A stretch of 33,939 bases of DNA, taken from NCBI GenBank assembly GCA_964448005.1, contig CAYUUW010000014.1:1-33939 (forward strand), written 5' to 3'. Of the stretch, positions 1 through 6,144 are shown one piece after another; positions within the stretch are counted from its first letter, which is position 1; each line of letters opens with the position of its first letter. The position numbers and the translations under genes are program-made. The DNA is from CAYUUW01 sp964448005. GTDB lineage: Bacteria; Patescibacteriota; Gracilibacteria; UM-FILTER-43-11. A model generated the notes under the pieces. It had not been told where the DNA came from, did no database searches, and was given only the letters and a program-made list of their open reading frames with translations.

Positions 1-19
1 AGGCATGCCTCGCCCCTAC
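1..19. repeat. Half of a possible palindromic repeat at the window edge, inside ileS
   Basis: The first bases contain the palindrome AGGCATGCCT flanked by GC-rich sequence (CGCCCCTAC on the right). If the missing left side mirrors it, this is a palindromic repeat inserted in frame into the C-terminal part of ileS. Only half is visible, so this is tentative. Confidence 0.3.
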
Positions 20-3000
20 AGCAACGGCGTCCAAATTGCCCAATGCGATCTGCACCTTCGCCAAGGGCTGACGGACCTTGATTTTGGCTCGGCTGCGGGT
101 GGCCAGGCCCAGGCTGACGATGGTTTTGGTCAGGTTCATTTCACGTCCAAGGCGAAGGCGAGATTCGCGAATCTCGCCTTCCGCCTTGGTATTGTCGGGT
201 GCCGGATATTTCGTCAAATGCACGGATTCCTCGCCGGTCAGGTTCATATAAATCTCCTCGCTCACGAAGGGCATGAACGGCGCGATCACCTGGCATAGCT
301 TGGTCAGCACCGTGTGCAGGGTCTGGTAGGCTTCGTTTTTGTCTCCATCGGCTCCCGTTCGGATCGATCGGGACGCTACAGGATTCCAGAATCGGCGGCG
401 GCTGCGGCGGATGTACCAGTTGGTCAAATCGTCCACGAACTGGTAGATGCTTTGGCTCGCCTTCTGCAGATCGTAGGCTTCCATGTGCTGGATCTGGAGG
501 CTGATCAGTTCGTCCAATTGTCCCAGAATCCATCGATCCAATTTGCTTTCTGGCCGACCGCCGATCGCCGACTGCTGACCGCTGGATTTCCATCCATCAA
601 TGTTCGCATAGGTCACAAAAAAGCTGTAGGCGTTCCAGATCGGCAGGATCATGTTGCGCACCACATCGTTCACCCCCTTTTCGCTGAAGCGCAGATCGTC
701 CGCCTTCACCACGGGGCTGTTCATCAGGTAAAAGCGCAGCGCATCGGCTCCGTATTCGTCCAGGATCTTGTTCGGGTCGGGATAGTTGCTCAGGCGCTTG
801 CTCATCTTCTGGCCATCCTCCGCCAGCACGATGCCGTTGACGACGCAATTCTTGAACGCAGGCTCATCGAACAGGGCTGTGGAGAGCGCGTGGAGGGTGT
901 AGAACCAGCCGCGGGTCTGGTCCAGCCCTTCGGCAATGAACTGGGCGGGGAAGTTGCCTTCGAATTTCTCCTTGTTCTCAAAGGGGTAGTGCAGCTGGGC
1001 ATAGGGCATCGATCCGCTTTCGAACCAGCAGTCCAGAACTTCCGGCACGCGCCGGAACCGATCGGTGTAGGTGAGCGGGAGCACGCTGCCGTTCTCGCTG
1101 GGTCGGGTGAAGGCCTGCTCGAAGGAGAGTCCTTCGCATAGCTTGAGGGCGCAAAAATAGACGTGCCTGTGGGCCACCACCAGGATCTTCTTGCCCAAAT
1201 ATTTCTGGAGAACCTTCTCGGTCCGTTGGCAGACGCTCTCCAGCGTCTCCCCCTCGGGCGGAGGCGTGAGTTTGAGCTGATCTGATGTTTTTCCGCTCTC
1301 CTCCATAAGTTCTTGATTGGGGCGGCCTTCCCATTTTCCGTAGTCCTGCTCGCGCAGGCCGGGCTCCACCACCATTTCCAGCCCCAGCTCTTGGTTGATG
1401 ATCTGGGCTGTTTCTTTGGCTCGGGCCAAAGGCGAGCAGACGATCAGGTCGAATTTCTCTCCCTTCAGCTTTTGGGCGGCTTCCTGGGCCTGCCGCCGCC
1501 CTTTTTCGTTCAGGGGAATGTCGCTGCTTCCCTGCCAGAGCTCCTGCCTGTTCCAGTCGGTTTCCCCATGGCGCACGTAGGTGATCTGGGAGCTCTGCGG
1601 ATTGTCGCAGGGGATCGTGAGTTCATCGATCCTGTGCTTGTGCAGGTCCTCCGCCTTTTGCCCGGTCATCCGCTCCAGCTCCGCAATGGAGCCGATCACT
1701 TTTGTCTCCCTGCTGGCGTTGCGCCAAATGGGCAAGGGGGTGCCCCAATAGCGGTTGCGGCTGATGGCCCAATCCCGGGCGCCTTCCAGCCATTTCCCGA
1801 AACGGCCCTCTTTGATGTGCTCCGGCATCCACTCGATTTTTTGGTTGTTGGCCAGCAGCTTTTCTTTCATTTCCTCCACTTTCACGAACCAGGTGGAAAT
1901 GGGGCGGTAGATCAGCGGCGTGTCGCAGCGCCAGCAGTGGGGGTAGCTGTGGTTGATCGTTTCATGGCGGATGAGCTTGCCCTCGTCCTTGAGCTTTTTG
2001 AGGATCAGGGGATTGGCCTCGAACACGCTCATGCCCTTGAACTCGTCCACAGGGCTCAAAAAGCGGGCTTCGGCATCCAGCGGATCCGCCAGCGCGATCC
2101 CCAGGCTCTTGATCACGGCCATGTCGTCCTCGCCGTAGGGCGCCATGTGCACTACTCCCGTACCGTCCTCCAGCGTCACAAAATTGCCGGTCGCCACCGT
2201 GAAGGCTTTTTCCTCTGTCTTTCCGGCGAAGTAATCCATCACCGGCTTGTACTTCCGGCCTTTCATGCTTTCACCCAAAAACTGCTCCACAATCTGGTAG
2301 TCCTCGGGGTTTTTGTAGTAATGCGGCAATCGGTCCAGCGCCAGAATGTAGTGCTCGCCGCTCTCGTCCTTCACCTTGGCGTAGGTGAGCTGGGGCCCCA
2401 CCGCAAGGGCCAGGTTGCTGGGCAGGGTCCAGGGGGTGGTGGTCCAAGCCAGAATGAAGGTTCCGGGCTCGTCCGCCAGCTCGAATTTGGCCGTGACCGC
2501 CGGATCCTGCCTGTCCTTGTAGCCCTGGTTGGTCTCGAAGTTCGAGAGCGGCGTGGCGCAGCGGGGGCAGTAGGGGACCACCTTGTTGCCTTCGTAGATC
2601 AGGCCCTTTTCCCACAGGCTCTTGAACACCCACCAGATGGATTCCATGAAGGGCGGATCCATGGTTTTGTAGTCGTCTTCCATGTCCACCCAGCGCCCGG
2701 TGCGCTCCACGGTCTTCTTCCATTCCTGGGCATAGCGCAGCACCACCGCCCGGCAGGCCTCGTTGAAGTTGCCGACGCCGAAAGCCTCGATCTCGCGCTT
2801 GTTGCTCAGGTTCAGCTCCTTTTCCACGATGTTCTCCACGGGCAGCCCGTGGCAGTCCCAGCCCCATTTGCGCTCGATGCGGTAGCCCTGCATGGTCCAG
2901 TAGCGGGGAACCACGTCTTTGATGGTCCCGGCCAGGATGTGGCCGTAGTGGGGGAGTCCGGTGGCGAAGGGGGGGCCGTCGTAGAAGACGTAGTCTTTTG

Positions 3001-3127
3001 CGTCGCCCTCCGAAAGTCCTGCCGGATTTTTGACGGATTTTTCGAAGGTTTTGTTCTCCTTCCAATATTTGATCAGGCCTTCTTCGAGCTTGGGGAAGGA
3101 TTGCTTGGGGTCGACGGGACGAAACAT
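1..3127 (-). CDS. ileS: Isoleucyl-tRNA synthetase with an inserted histidine-phosphatase domain (partial, C-terminus off window)
   Basis: Charges tRNA-Ile with isoleucine in the cytoplasm. About 1,042 residues are visible from ATG at 3127 to the window edge, in one open frame. Seen: the HIGH-type motif HYGH at residues 60-63 within PPFATGLPHYGHILAGT; editing-domain motifs TTTPWTLPSN and GTGVVHMAPYGEDD; CWFESGSMPYAQ; the KMSKS-type motif KMSKR at residues 774-778; and the start of the anticodon-binding region (WYIRRSRRRFW). The motif style resembles the eukaryote-like/type-2 IleRS group. Residues about 514-690 are not IleRS but a complete histidine-phosphatase domain, listed separately. No Shine-Dalgarno is seen: an AT-rich repeat tract directly abuts the start codon. 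A T-box leader lies about 800 bp upstream, separated from ileS by an AT-rich gene. The identity as IleRS is very secure. Confidence 0.96.
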   Translation of the reverse strand, partial: MFRPVDPKQSFPKLEEGLIKYWKENKTFEKSVKNPAGLSEGDAKDYVFYDGPPFATGLPHYGHILAGTIKDVVPRYWTMQGYRIERKWGWDCHGLPVENIVEKELNLSNKREIEAFGVGNFNEACRAVVLRYAQEWKKTVERTGRWVDMEDDYKTMDPPFMESIWWVFKSLWEKGLIYEGNKVVPYCPRCATPLSNFETNQGYKDRQDPAVTAKFELADEPGTFILAWTTTPWTLPSNLALAVGPQLTYAKVKDESGEHYILALDRLPHYYKNPEDYQIVEQFLGESMKGRKYKPVMDYFAGKTEEKAFTVATGNFVTLEDGTGVVHMAPYGEDDMAVIKSLGIALADPLDAEARFLSPVDEFKGMSVFEANPLILKKLKDEGKLIRHETINHSYPHCWRCDTPLIYRPISTWFVKVEEMKEKLLANNQKIEWMPEHIKEGRFGKWLEGARDWAISRNRYWGTPLPIWRNASRETKVIGSIAELERMTGQKAEDLHKHRIDELTIPCDNPQSSQITYVRHGETDWNRQELWQGSSDIPLNEKGRRQAQEAAQKLKGEKFDLIVCSPLARAKETAQIINQELGLEMVVEPGLREQDYGKWEGRPNQELMEESGKTSDQLKLTPPPEGETLESVCQRTEKVLQKYLGKKILVVAHRHVYFCALKLCEGLSFEQAFTRPSENGSVLPLTYTDRFRRVPEVLDCWFESGSMPYAQLHYPFENKEKFEGNFPAQFIAEGLDQTRGWFYTLHALSTALFDEPAFKNCVVNGIVLAEDGQKMSKRLSNYPDPNKILDEYGADALRFYLMNSPVVKADDLRFSEKGVNDVVRNMILPIWNAYSFFVTYANIDGWKSSGQQSAIGGRPESKLDRWILGQLDELISLQIQHMEAYDLQKASQSIYQFVDDLTNWYIRRSRRRFWNPVASRSIRTGADGDKNEAYQTLHTVLTKLCQVIAPFMPFVSEEIYMNLTGEESVHLTKYPAPDNTKAEGEIRESRLRLGREMNLTKTIVSLGLATRSRAKIKVRQPLAKVQIALGNLDAVAVGARHA
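1058..1588 (-). other. Histidine-phosphatase (phosphoglycerate-mutase-like) domain inside IleRS
   Basis: This part of the IleRS reading frame (about residues 514-690) matches the histidine phosphatase superfamily. Seen: YVRHGETDWN with the expected phospho-acceptor H520 preceded by R519; SPLARAKETA with R569; LREQDYGKWEG with the expected acid E593; and ILVVAHRHV with the second catalytic His H653, followed by the family-typical ENGSVLPLTY strand. It starts after the IleRS segment HKHRIDELTIPC and ends just before RRVPEVLDCWFESG, positions adjacent in ordinary IleRS. All expected catalytic residues are present, so the domain may be active. Substrate unknown; a sugar phosphate, nucleotide or aminoacyl-adenylate-related target are only guesses. 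Confidence 0.92.
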
Positions 3128-3180
3128 TTTAATTACGAGTTACGAATTACGAGTTGGAAATTACGAGTTACGAATTGAAC
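3128..3180. repeat. AT-rich ATTACGAGTT-type repeat tract abutting the ileS start
   Basis: Several tandem, slightly varied copies of ATTACGAGTTACGA fill the space between the AT-rich gene and the ileS ATG. Related tracts occur at 16815-16905 (with an inverted arrangement). The tract ends within a few bases of the start codon and leaves no visible ribosome-binding site. Confidence 0.75.
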
Positions 3181-3204
3181 TATGGTCTGATACCAAGAAA
3201 ACTT

Positions 3205-3894
3205 CTATTTTAAAGTCACTTCTACTTCTTCAATCACCAGCTTTTTAATCTGAATATCTCTGAACTCTTTGGAAATTTTAGATCGAATTATAAGATACCA
3301 CTTAACTATAAAAATTGAGTTTACATATTTTAATGTTAGCTCTATTTCAGCGCTGAGGTAGCCCACTTTTGATTTTTGATCTCTTAGATCTTTTTCAAGA
3401 ATTCTAGTTTCGTTCTTAATTTTTTCTATATTTTCAGTCATTGTTTTAATGAATTCACTTTGACGATTCTCTAGCATGGCTACTTTTGAAAAATCCGAGA
3501 GAATTTTGATCCAATCATTTAGTTCTCGTATTTTTTCATTCAAAATCCTAAGATTAATGATGAATCTTAGGATTGAATTAGTTACCTCGAAATTTCCTAT
3601 TTTTTGATAGATTGCATTTTCAATAGGGAAAAAATTAAATTCGTTTAATAGAATGCTAATTGGCTTTAGTTCAGATATATTTTTGCAGTTGCGGATATTT
3701 ATCTCCAAAAAATAGATTTGCAAAACCACATATTCTTTTATTCTCTTTAATTCCGATATCAAATCTTCCTTCTTTTTGGAAGTTGAAATCCAAAGTTGGC
3801 CCACTACAAAAAAAATAAATGCAAAAAAAGCGCCAAAAAATGCTGAGGAGATATCCTTATCAATGATTTTTAAGACTTCGCTTATTAAATCCAT
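3205..3894 (-). CDS. AT-rich membrane-anchored coiled-coil protein of unknown function
   Basis: Unrecognised protein of about 229 residues (236 if the upstream ATG at 3915 is used). Seen: a single hydrophobic segment near the N-terminus (SAFFGAFFAFIFFVVGQLWI) followed by a long charged helical region rich in E, K and I, consistent with one membrane anchor and a cytoplasmic coiled coil. Base composition is strongly AT-rich compared with all neighbours, with A/T-ending codons, suggesting horizontal acquisition. It lies between a T-box leader and ileS in the same orientation, so any readthrough of the T-box transcribes this gene first. The upstream ATG overlaps the end of the leader. A link to defence is possible given the adjacent toxin-antitoxin pair, but nothing in the protein shows it. 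Confidence 0.7.
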   Translation of the reverse strand: MDLISEVLKIIDKDISSAFFGAFFAFIFFVVGQLWISTSKKKEDLISELKRIKEYVVLQIYFLEINIRNCKNISELKPISILLNEFNFFPIENAIYQKIGNFEVTNSILRFIINLRILNEKIRELNDWIKILSDFSKVAMLENRQSEFIKTMTENIEKIKNETRILEKDLRDQKSKVGYLSAEIELTLKYVNSIFIVKWYLIIRSKISKEFRDIQIKKLVIEEVEVTLK

Positions 3895-3924
3895 AAAACA
3901 CTCAAATAAAATCATTCTGAGTGC

Positions 3925-4125
3925 TTCGGGTCCGATGCAGGATCGGACGGTACCACCTAAGCGTTTTGCTTGATTTGGCCTGGTTACGGAGGCTGGTTCC
4001 GGGCAGTTCTACTCTTCCGATGTGGCATCGGGATTTCTTCCGCCAGCATGCCCAATGCTCATTGGGGCTTGTCCGTGGATAGCGGACTCGGATGCTGTTG
4101 AGCTCATTCTAGCGGCGGAAGGAGA
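3925..4125 (-). promoter_or_regulatory. T-box leader, presumably sensing uncharged tRNA-Ile
   Basis: On the minus strand the conserved T-box core AGGTGGTACCG lies at 3958-3948, with the TGGT that would pair with the tRNA acceptor end (the T suits discriminator A). It overlaps a hairpin GTCCGAT/ATCGGAC (3948-3930), which would be the competing terminator or sequestrator. Upstream, CTTCCGCC (4121-4114) pairs with GGCGGAAG (4044-4037) to close a Stem-I-like domain, and CCGATG/ATCGG (4031-4017) forms a Stem-III-like hairpin. No U-tract directly follows the hairpin; a second stem CACTCA/TGAGTG followed by TTTT overlaps the start of the next gene. The specifier codon could not be assigned with certainty. 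IleRS lies downstream on the same strand, after one intervening gene. Confidence 0.75.
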
Positions 4126-4140
4126 AAAGTCAAAGGAGCC

Positions 4141-4836
4141 TTATCTTTTTTCCGCCAAATAATCTTCGGCTCTCTTTTTTAGATCTTCCCCCATTTCCTC
4201 GTCGCTGGCCAGAGCCTTATCCACATATTCCACAGCCTCGCTGGTGTCCCATTGGTTCTCCAGCAGGGTTTCCAGGCTCGCTTCCACCTGGAGCAGTTGA
4301 GTGAAAATCGCCTCGGATCTTTTCATGACACTTTCAAAATCATATTCCGTTTTTTTCAGGATCCAATACAGATCCACCGCATCCTTCCACTTTCTTCGAT
4401 ACATAAGCGCATAAAACTTCATTGCCGCCAAATCCAGCAGAGAAGGCGCAGGAATGCCGTCGCATAGGGTTTGTTCGGCTGGGATGGAGAGCGGAATGCC
4501 GAAGGGGTTTCGGCTAAAGTCCATGAGCTGAACCTTCACCCCTTTGATGATGAGGTTTGCTTCTGGCTCTTCCTTTTCCGAAAGGTAAAAAAAGTCGCTT
4601 CCTGATTCCAAGGGGAGCCCCGTCTTCTCAATTCTTGCTGCAAGCTCTTTGCCTGTGCCCTGTTTGCCGAAACGGAAGAAGTCGAAATCGATGCTTTTGC
4701 GGTGGCCTAGCATCAGGGCGATGGCCGTTCCGCCCACCAGCATGTGGGTTTTGGAGAATTCCTCCAAGAGCGGCTTTAGGGATTGCTGTTCTGGCGAGAG
4801 GACTTTGCGGGCAAGATCGTTGAATGCAATGGGCAT
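4141..4836 (-). CDS. AbiEii/AbiGii-family nucleotidyltransferase toxin
   Basis: A 231-residue protein of the AbiEii/AbiGii (DUF1814) nucleotidyltransferase family, which act as toxins in type IV-like toxin-antitoxin or abortive-infection systems. Seen: the signature LVGGTAIALMLGHRKSIDFD at residues 33-52 with GG at 35-36 and the metal-binding aspartates D50 and D52, and the downstream family motif DLAAMKFYALMYRRKWKDAVD. The upstream 80-residue gene ends 3 bp before this ATG, so the two are co-transcribed; that partner is the likely antitoxin. The T-box leader begins within 20 bp after the stop codon. Family assignment is firm; toxicity is an inference from relatives. Confidence 0.88.
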   Translation of the reverse strand: MPIAFNDLARKVLSPEQQSLKPLLEEFSKTHMLVGGTAIALMLGHRKSIDFDFFRFGKQGTGKELAARIEKTGLPLESGSDFFYLSEKEEPEANLIIKGVKVQLMDFSRNPFGIPLSIPAEQTLCDGIPAPSLLDLAAMKFYALMYRRKWKDAVDLYWILKKTEYDFESVMKRSEAIFTQLLQVEASLETLLENQWDTSEAVEYVDKALASDEEMGEDLKKRAEDYLAEKR

Positions 4837-4839
4837 GTT

Positions 4840-5082
4840 TCAGTCGTTTTTATGGGCCTCCGCAAAGCATTCCAGCGCCTTTTTTCGCTTGGGCAGGTCC
4901 TTATGGCTCAATTTTTCTTTCCACACCTGCCACAGCTTTCTTCCTCCCACTTCACGCAAAGCCTCTCTCCACTCCCTCAAGGGCCCCCTTTGCAGCACGT
5001 ATTCCAGCTTGGTCTCCAGCGAGATGCCGGCTTTCTTTTCCTGCGGAGTCCACCAATTGTATTTTTCCGCGAATTCAAGCAT
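4840..5082 (-). CDS. Small partner of the AbiEii-like toxin, probable antitoxin
   Basis: An 80-residue, charged, tryptophan-containing protein (starts MLEFAEKYNWWTPQEK). It is the first gene of a two-gene unit, ending 3 bp before the nucleotidyltransferase start. Short proteins of this type commonly precede DUF1814 genes, so an antitoxin or partner role is inferred from position rather than from a recognised DNA-binding domain. A promoter is seen directly upstream (5106-5135), giving a leader of under 20 nt. Confidence 0.7.
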   Translation of the reverse strand: MLEFAEKYNWWTPQEKKAGISLETKLEYVLQRGPLREWREALREVGGRKLWQVWKEKLSHKDLPKRKKALECFAEAHKND

Positions 5083-5105
5083 GCAAAAAAGCTAAGATTG
5101 GCTCC

Positions 5106-5135
5106 ATAGTAGCTTATTTTTCCAAAAATCGGCAA
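5106..5135 (-). promoter_or_regulatory. Promoter of the toxin-antitoxin pair
   Basis: On the minus strand TTGCCG (5135-5130), an 18-bp spacer and TACTAT (5111-5106) precede the 80-residue gene by about 20 bp. It lies just downstream of the phnA tail remnant. Confidence 0.5.
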
Positions 5136-5141
5136 ATTCCC

Positions 5142-5225
5142 CTACCCTTCTTCTTCAGAAGCTCCGTTCGCAGCACAATGGCGGTTTTGCCGAAGCGGCA
5201 CCCTACCTCGTCGGGGCTTGTTCCG
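5142..5225 (-). pseudogene. Second copy of the phnA 3' end (last ~25 codons)
   Basis: The minus strand encodes PDEVGCRFGKTAIVLRTELL followed by KKKG and a TAG stop at 5144-5142. This matches the C-terminus of the intact PhnA-like gene at 5746-6144 (PEEVECRFGKTTIVLRTEFL, KKKG, stop) with only a few substitutions, at DNA as well as protein level. Upstream of it no further phnA sequence is seen. A small gene unit (5265-5718) lies between the remnant and the intact gene. Confidence 0.85.
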
Positions 5226-5264
5226 TTGCTATTCGCTTACTGCGATGGCGGAGGGCGAAAAAGC

Positions 5265-5293
5265 TTGACAAATTTTAATTAAAAATATAAAAT
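5265..5293 (+). promoter_or_regulatory. Strong promoter of the small membrane-protein gene
   Basis: TTGACA (5265-5270), 17-bp AT-rich spacer, TAAAAT (5288-5293). The gene start is about 150 bp further on, leaving a long leader in which nothing recognisable was seen. Confidence 0.7.
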
Positions 5294-5443
5294 TTAACCC
5301 CTTGCTTTAGGCAAGAACCTGCTCCTTTAAACCACTTCAGTCCTCTTTTCTAGTTCACGATTCATCGAAAAAATTTCACCACGATCGATGCGCTCGTGGG
5401 CTGAAAATCAGGACTGCGCACAAAGACGTACGGAGGACCATTC

Positions 5444-5665
5444 ATGTCAAACGGAACCGAAACAGGACCCGACAACGGAAATCAGGCTTTGGAGTTGCGG
5501 GCGAGGATCGCCGAGGCAGACGCACGAAAGGCTGAGGCCGAGGTCGCCAAAATGCAGGTGGAGTCTGGCGCGGCCAAATGGTGGCACGCAAGGGTGGTCT
5601 TGATAGCTGCTATCATCTTTGGGGCATGCTGCTTCATCTTCGCGCAGTGCGTGTCTGCCTCTTAG
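5444..5665 (+). CDS. Small tail-anchored membrane protein with coiled coil
   Basis: A 73-residue protein, not recognised. Seen: an N-terminal polar stretch, an Ala/Glu/Lys-rich helix (LRARIAEADARKAEAEVAKM) predicted to form a coiled coil, and one C-terminal hydrophobic segment (VVLIAAIIFGACCFIFA), giving a C-tail-anchored topology. ACGGAGGA about 8 bp upstream is a good ribosome-binding site and fixes the start. The gene has its own TTGACA promoter and an intrinsic terminator, and lies convergent to phnA in a unit bounded by the phnA 3' end and its second copy. Confidence 0.75.
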   Translation: MSNGTETGPDNGNQALELRARIAEADARKAEAEVAKMQVESGAAKWWHARVVLIAAIIFGACCFIFAQCVSAS

Positions 5666-5680
5666 CGCAGATCTTGAAAC

Positions 5681-5718
5681 GAGGCTTCTTCTGATCGCGA
5701 ATCAGAAAAGCCTCTTTT
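5681..5718 (+). terminator. Intrinsic terminator of the small membrane-protein gene
   Basis: Long inverted repeat GAGGCTT...AAGCCTC, with the inner TTCTGAT/ATCAGAA continuing the stem, followed by TTTT. Confidence 0.75.
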
Positions 5719-5745
5719 CCGTTACGCTGATTTTGATACAAGCAA

Positions 5746-6144
5746 TCACCCCTTCTTCTTCAGAAACTCCGTTCGCAGCACAATCGTGGTTTTGCCGAAG
5801 CGGCACTCCACCTCTTCGGGGTTCCCTGTAAGCCGGATGCCCTTGGCCACTGTGCCGCGCTTGTACACCAGGCTGCTGCCGCGCAGGGGCAGATCCTTGA
5901 TCAGGTGCACATCGTCGCCGTTCTGCAGCGCGGTCCCGTTGGAATCTTTTGTCACCGCTTCTCCGCTGGCCTGGCTTTCGCCCCGGCCATGCTTGCCGTC
6001 TTCGCAGGCGCAGGCCTCCAGCAGCTCGTACTGCCGGTCGCAGCCCTCGCTGGTGCAGATGCCTTCTTCGCCGGAGTTTTCGCGGCAGCTTCCGGCGCAG
6101 GAATAATGGGTCATGGGATCTGGGTTAACGGATGAAAGGCTCAT
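5746..6144 (-). CDS. PhnA-like (YjdM family) protein
   Basis: A 132-residue protein whose C-terminal half (DSNGTALQNGDDVHLIKDLP, then RGSSLVYKRGTVAKGIRL) matches the PhnA/YjdM SH3-like domain. The N-terminal part has many cysteines (YSCAGSC, ICTSEGCDRQY, CACEDG) in place of the usual zinc ribbon, so metal binding is plausible. Despite the family's old name, a role in phosphonate use is not established. The start ATG overlaps the stop of the upstream LCP gene in an ATGA arrangement, indicating translational coupling; a second in-frame ATG at 6114 is possible. A copy of its 3' end lies at 5142-5225. Confidence 0.85.
   Translation of the reverse strand: MSLSSVNPDPMTHYSCAGSCRENSGEEGICTSEGCDRQYELLEACACEDGKHGRGESQASGEAVTKDSNGTALQNGDDVHLIKDLPLRGSSLVYKRGTVAKGIRLTGNPEEVECRFGKTTIVLRTEFLKKKG

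Noticed and set aside
1058..1588. Phosphatase stretch as a separate gene overlapping ileS
   Set aside because: It is in the same frame as IleRS on both sides, with no stop and no own start signals.
1313..3178. Long plus-strand open frame of 621 codons
   Set aside because: It lies opposite ileS; the minus strand shows all IleRS and phosphatase motifs, so this is an antisense shadow in GC-rich DNA.
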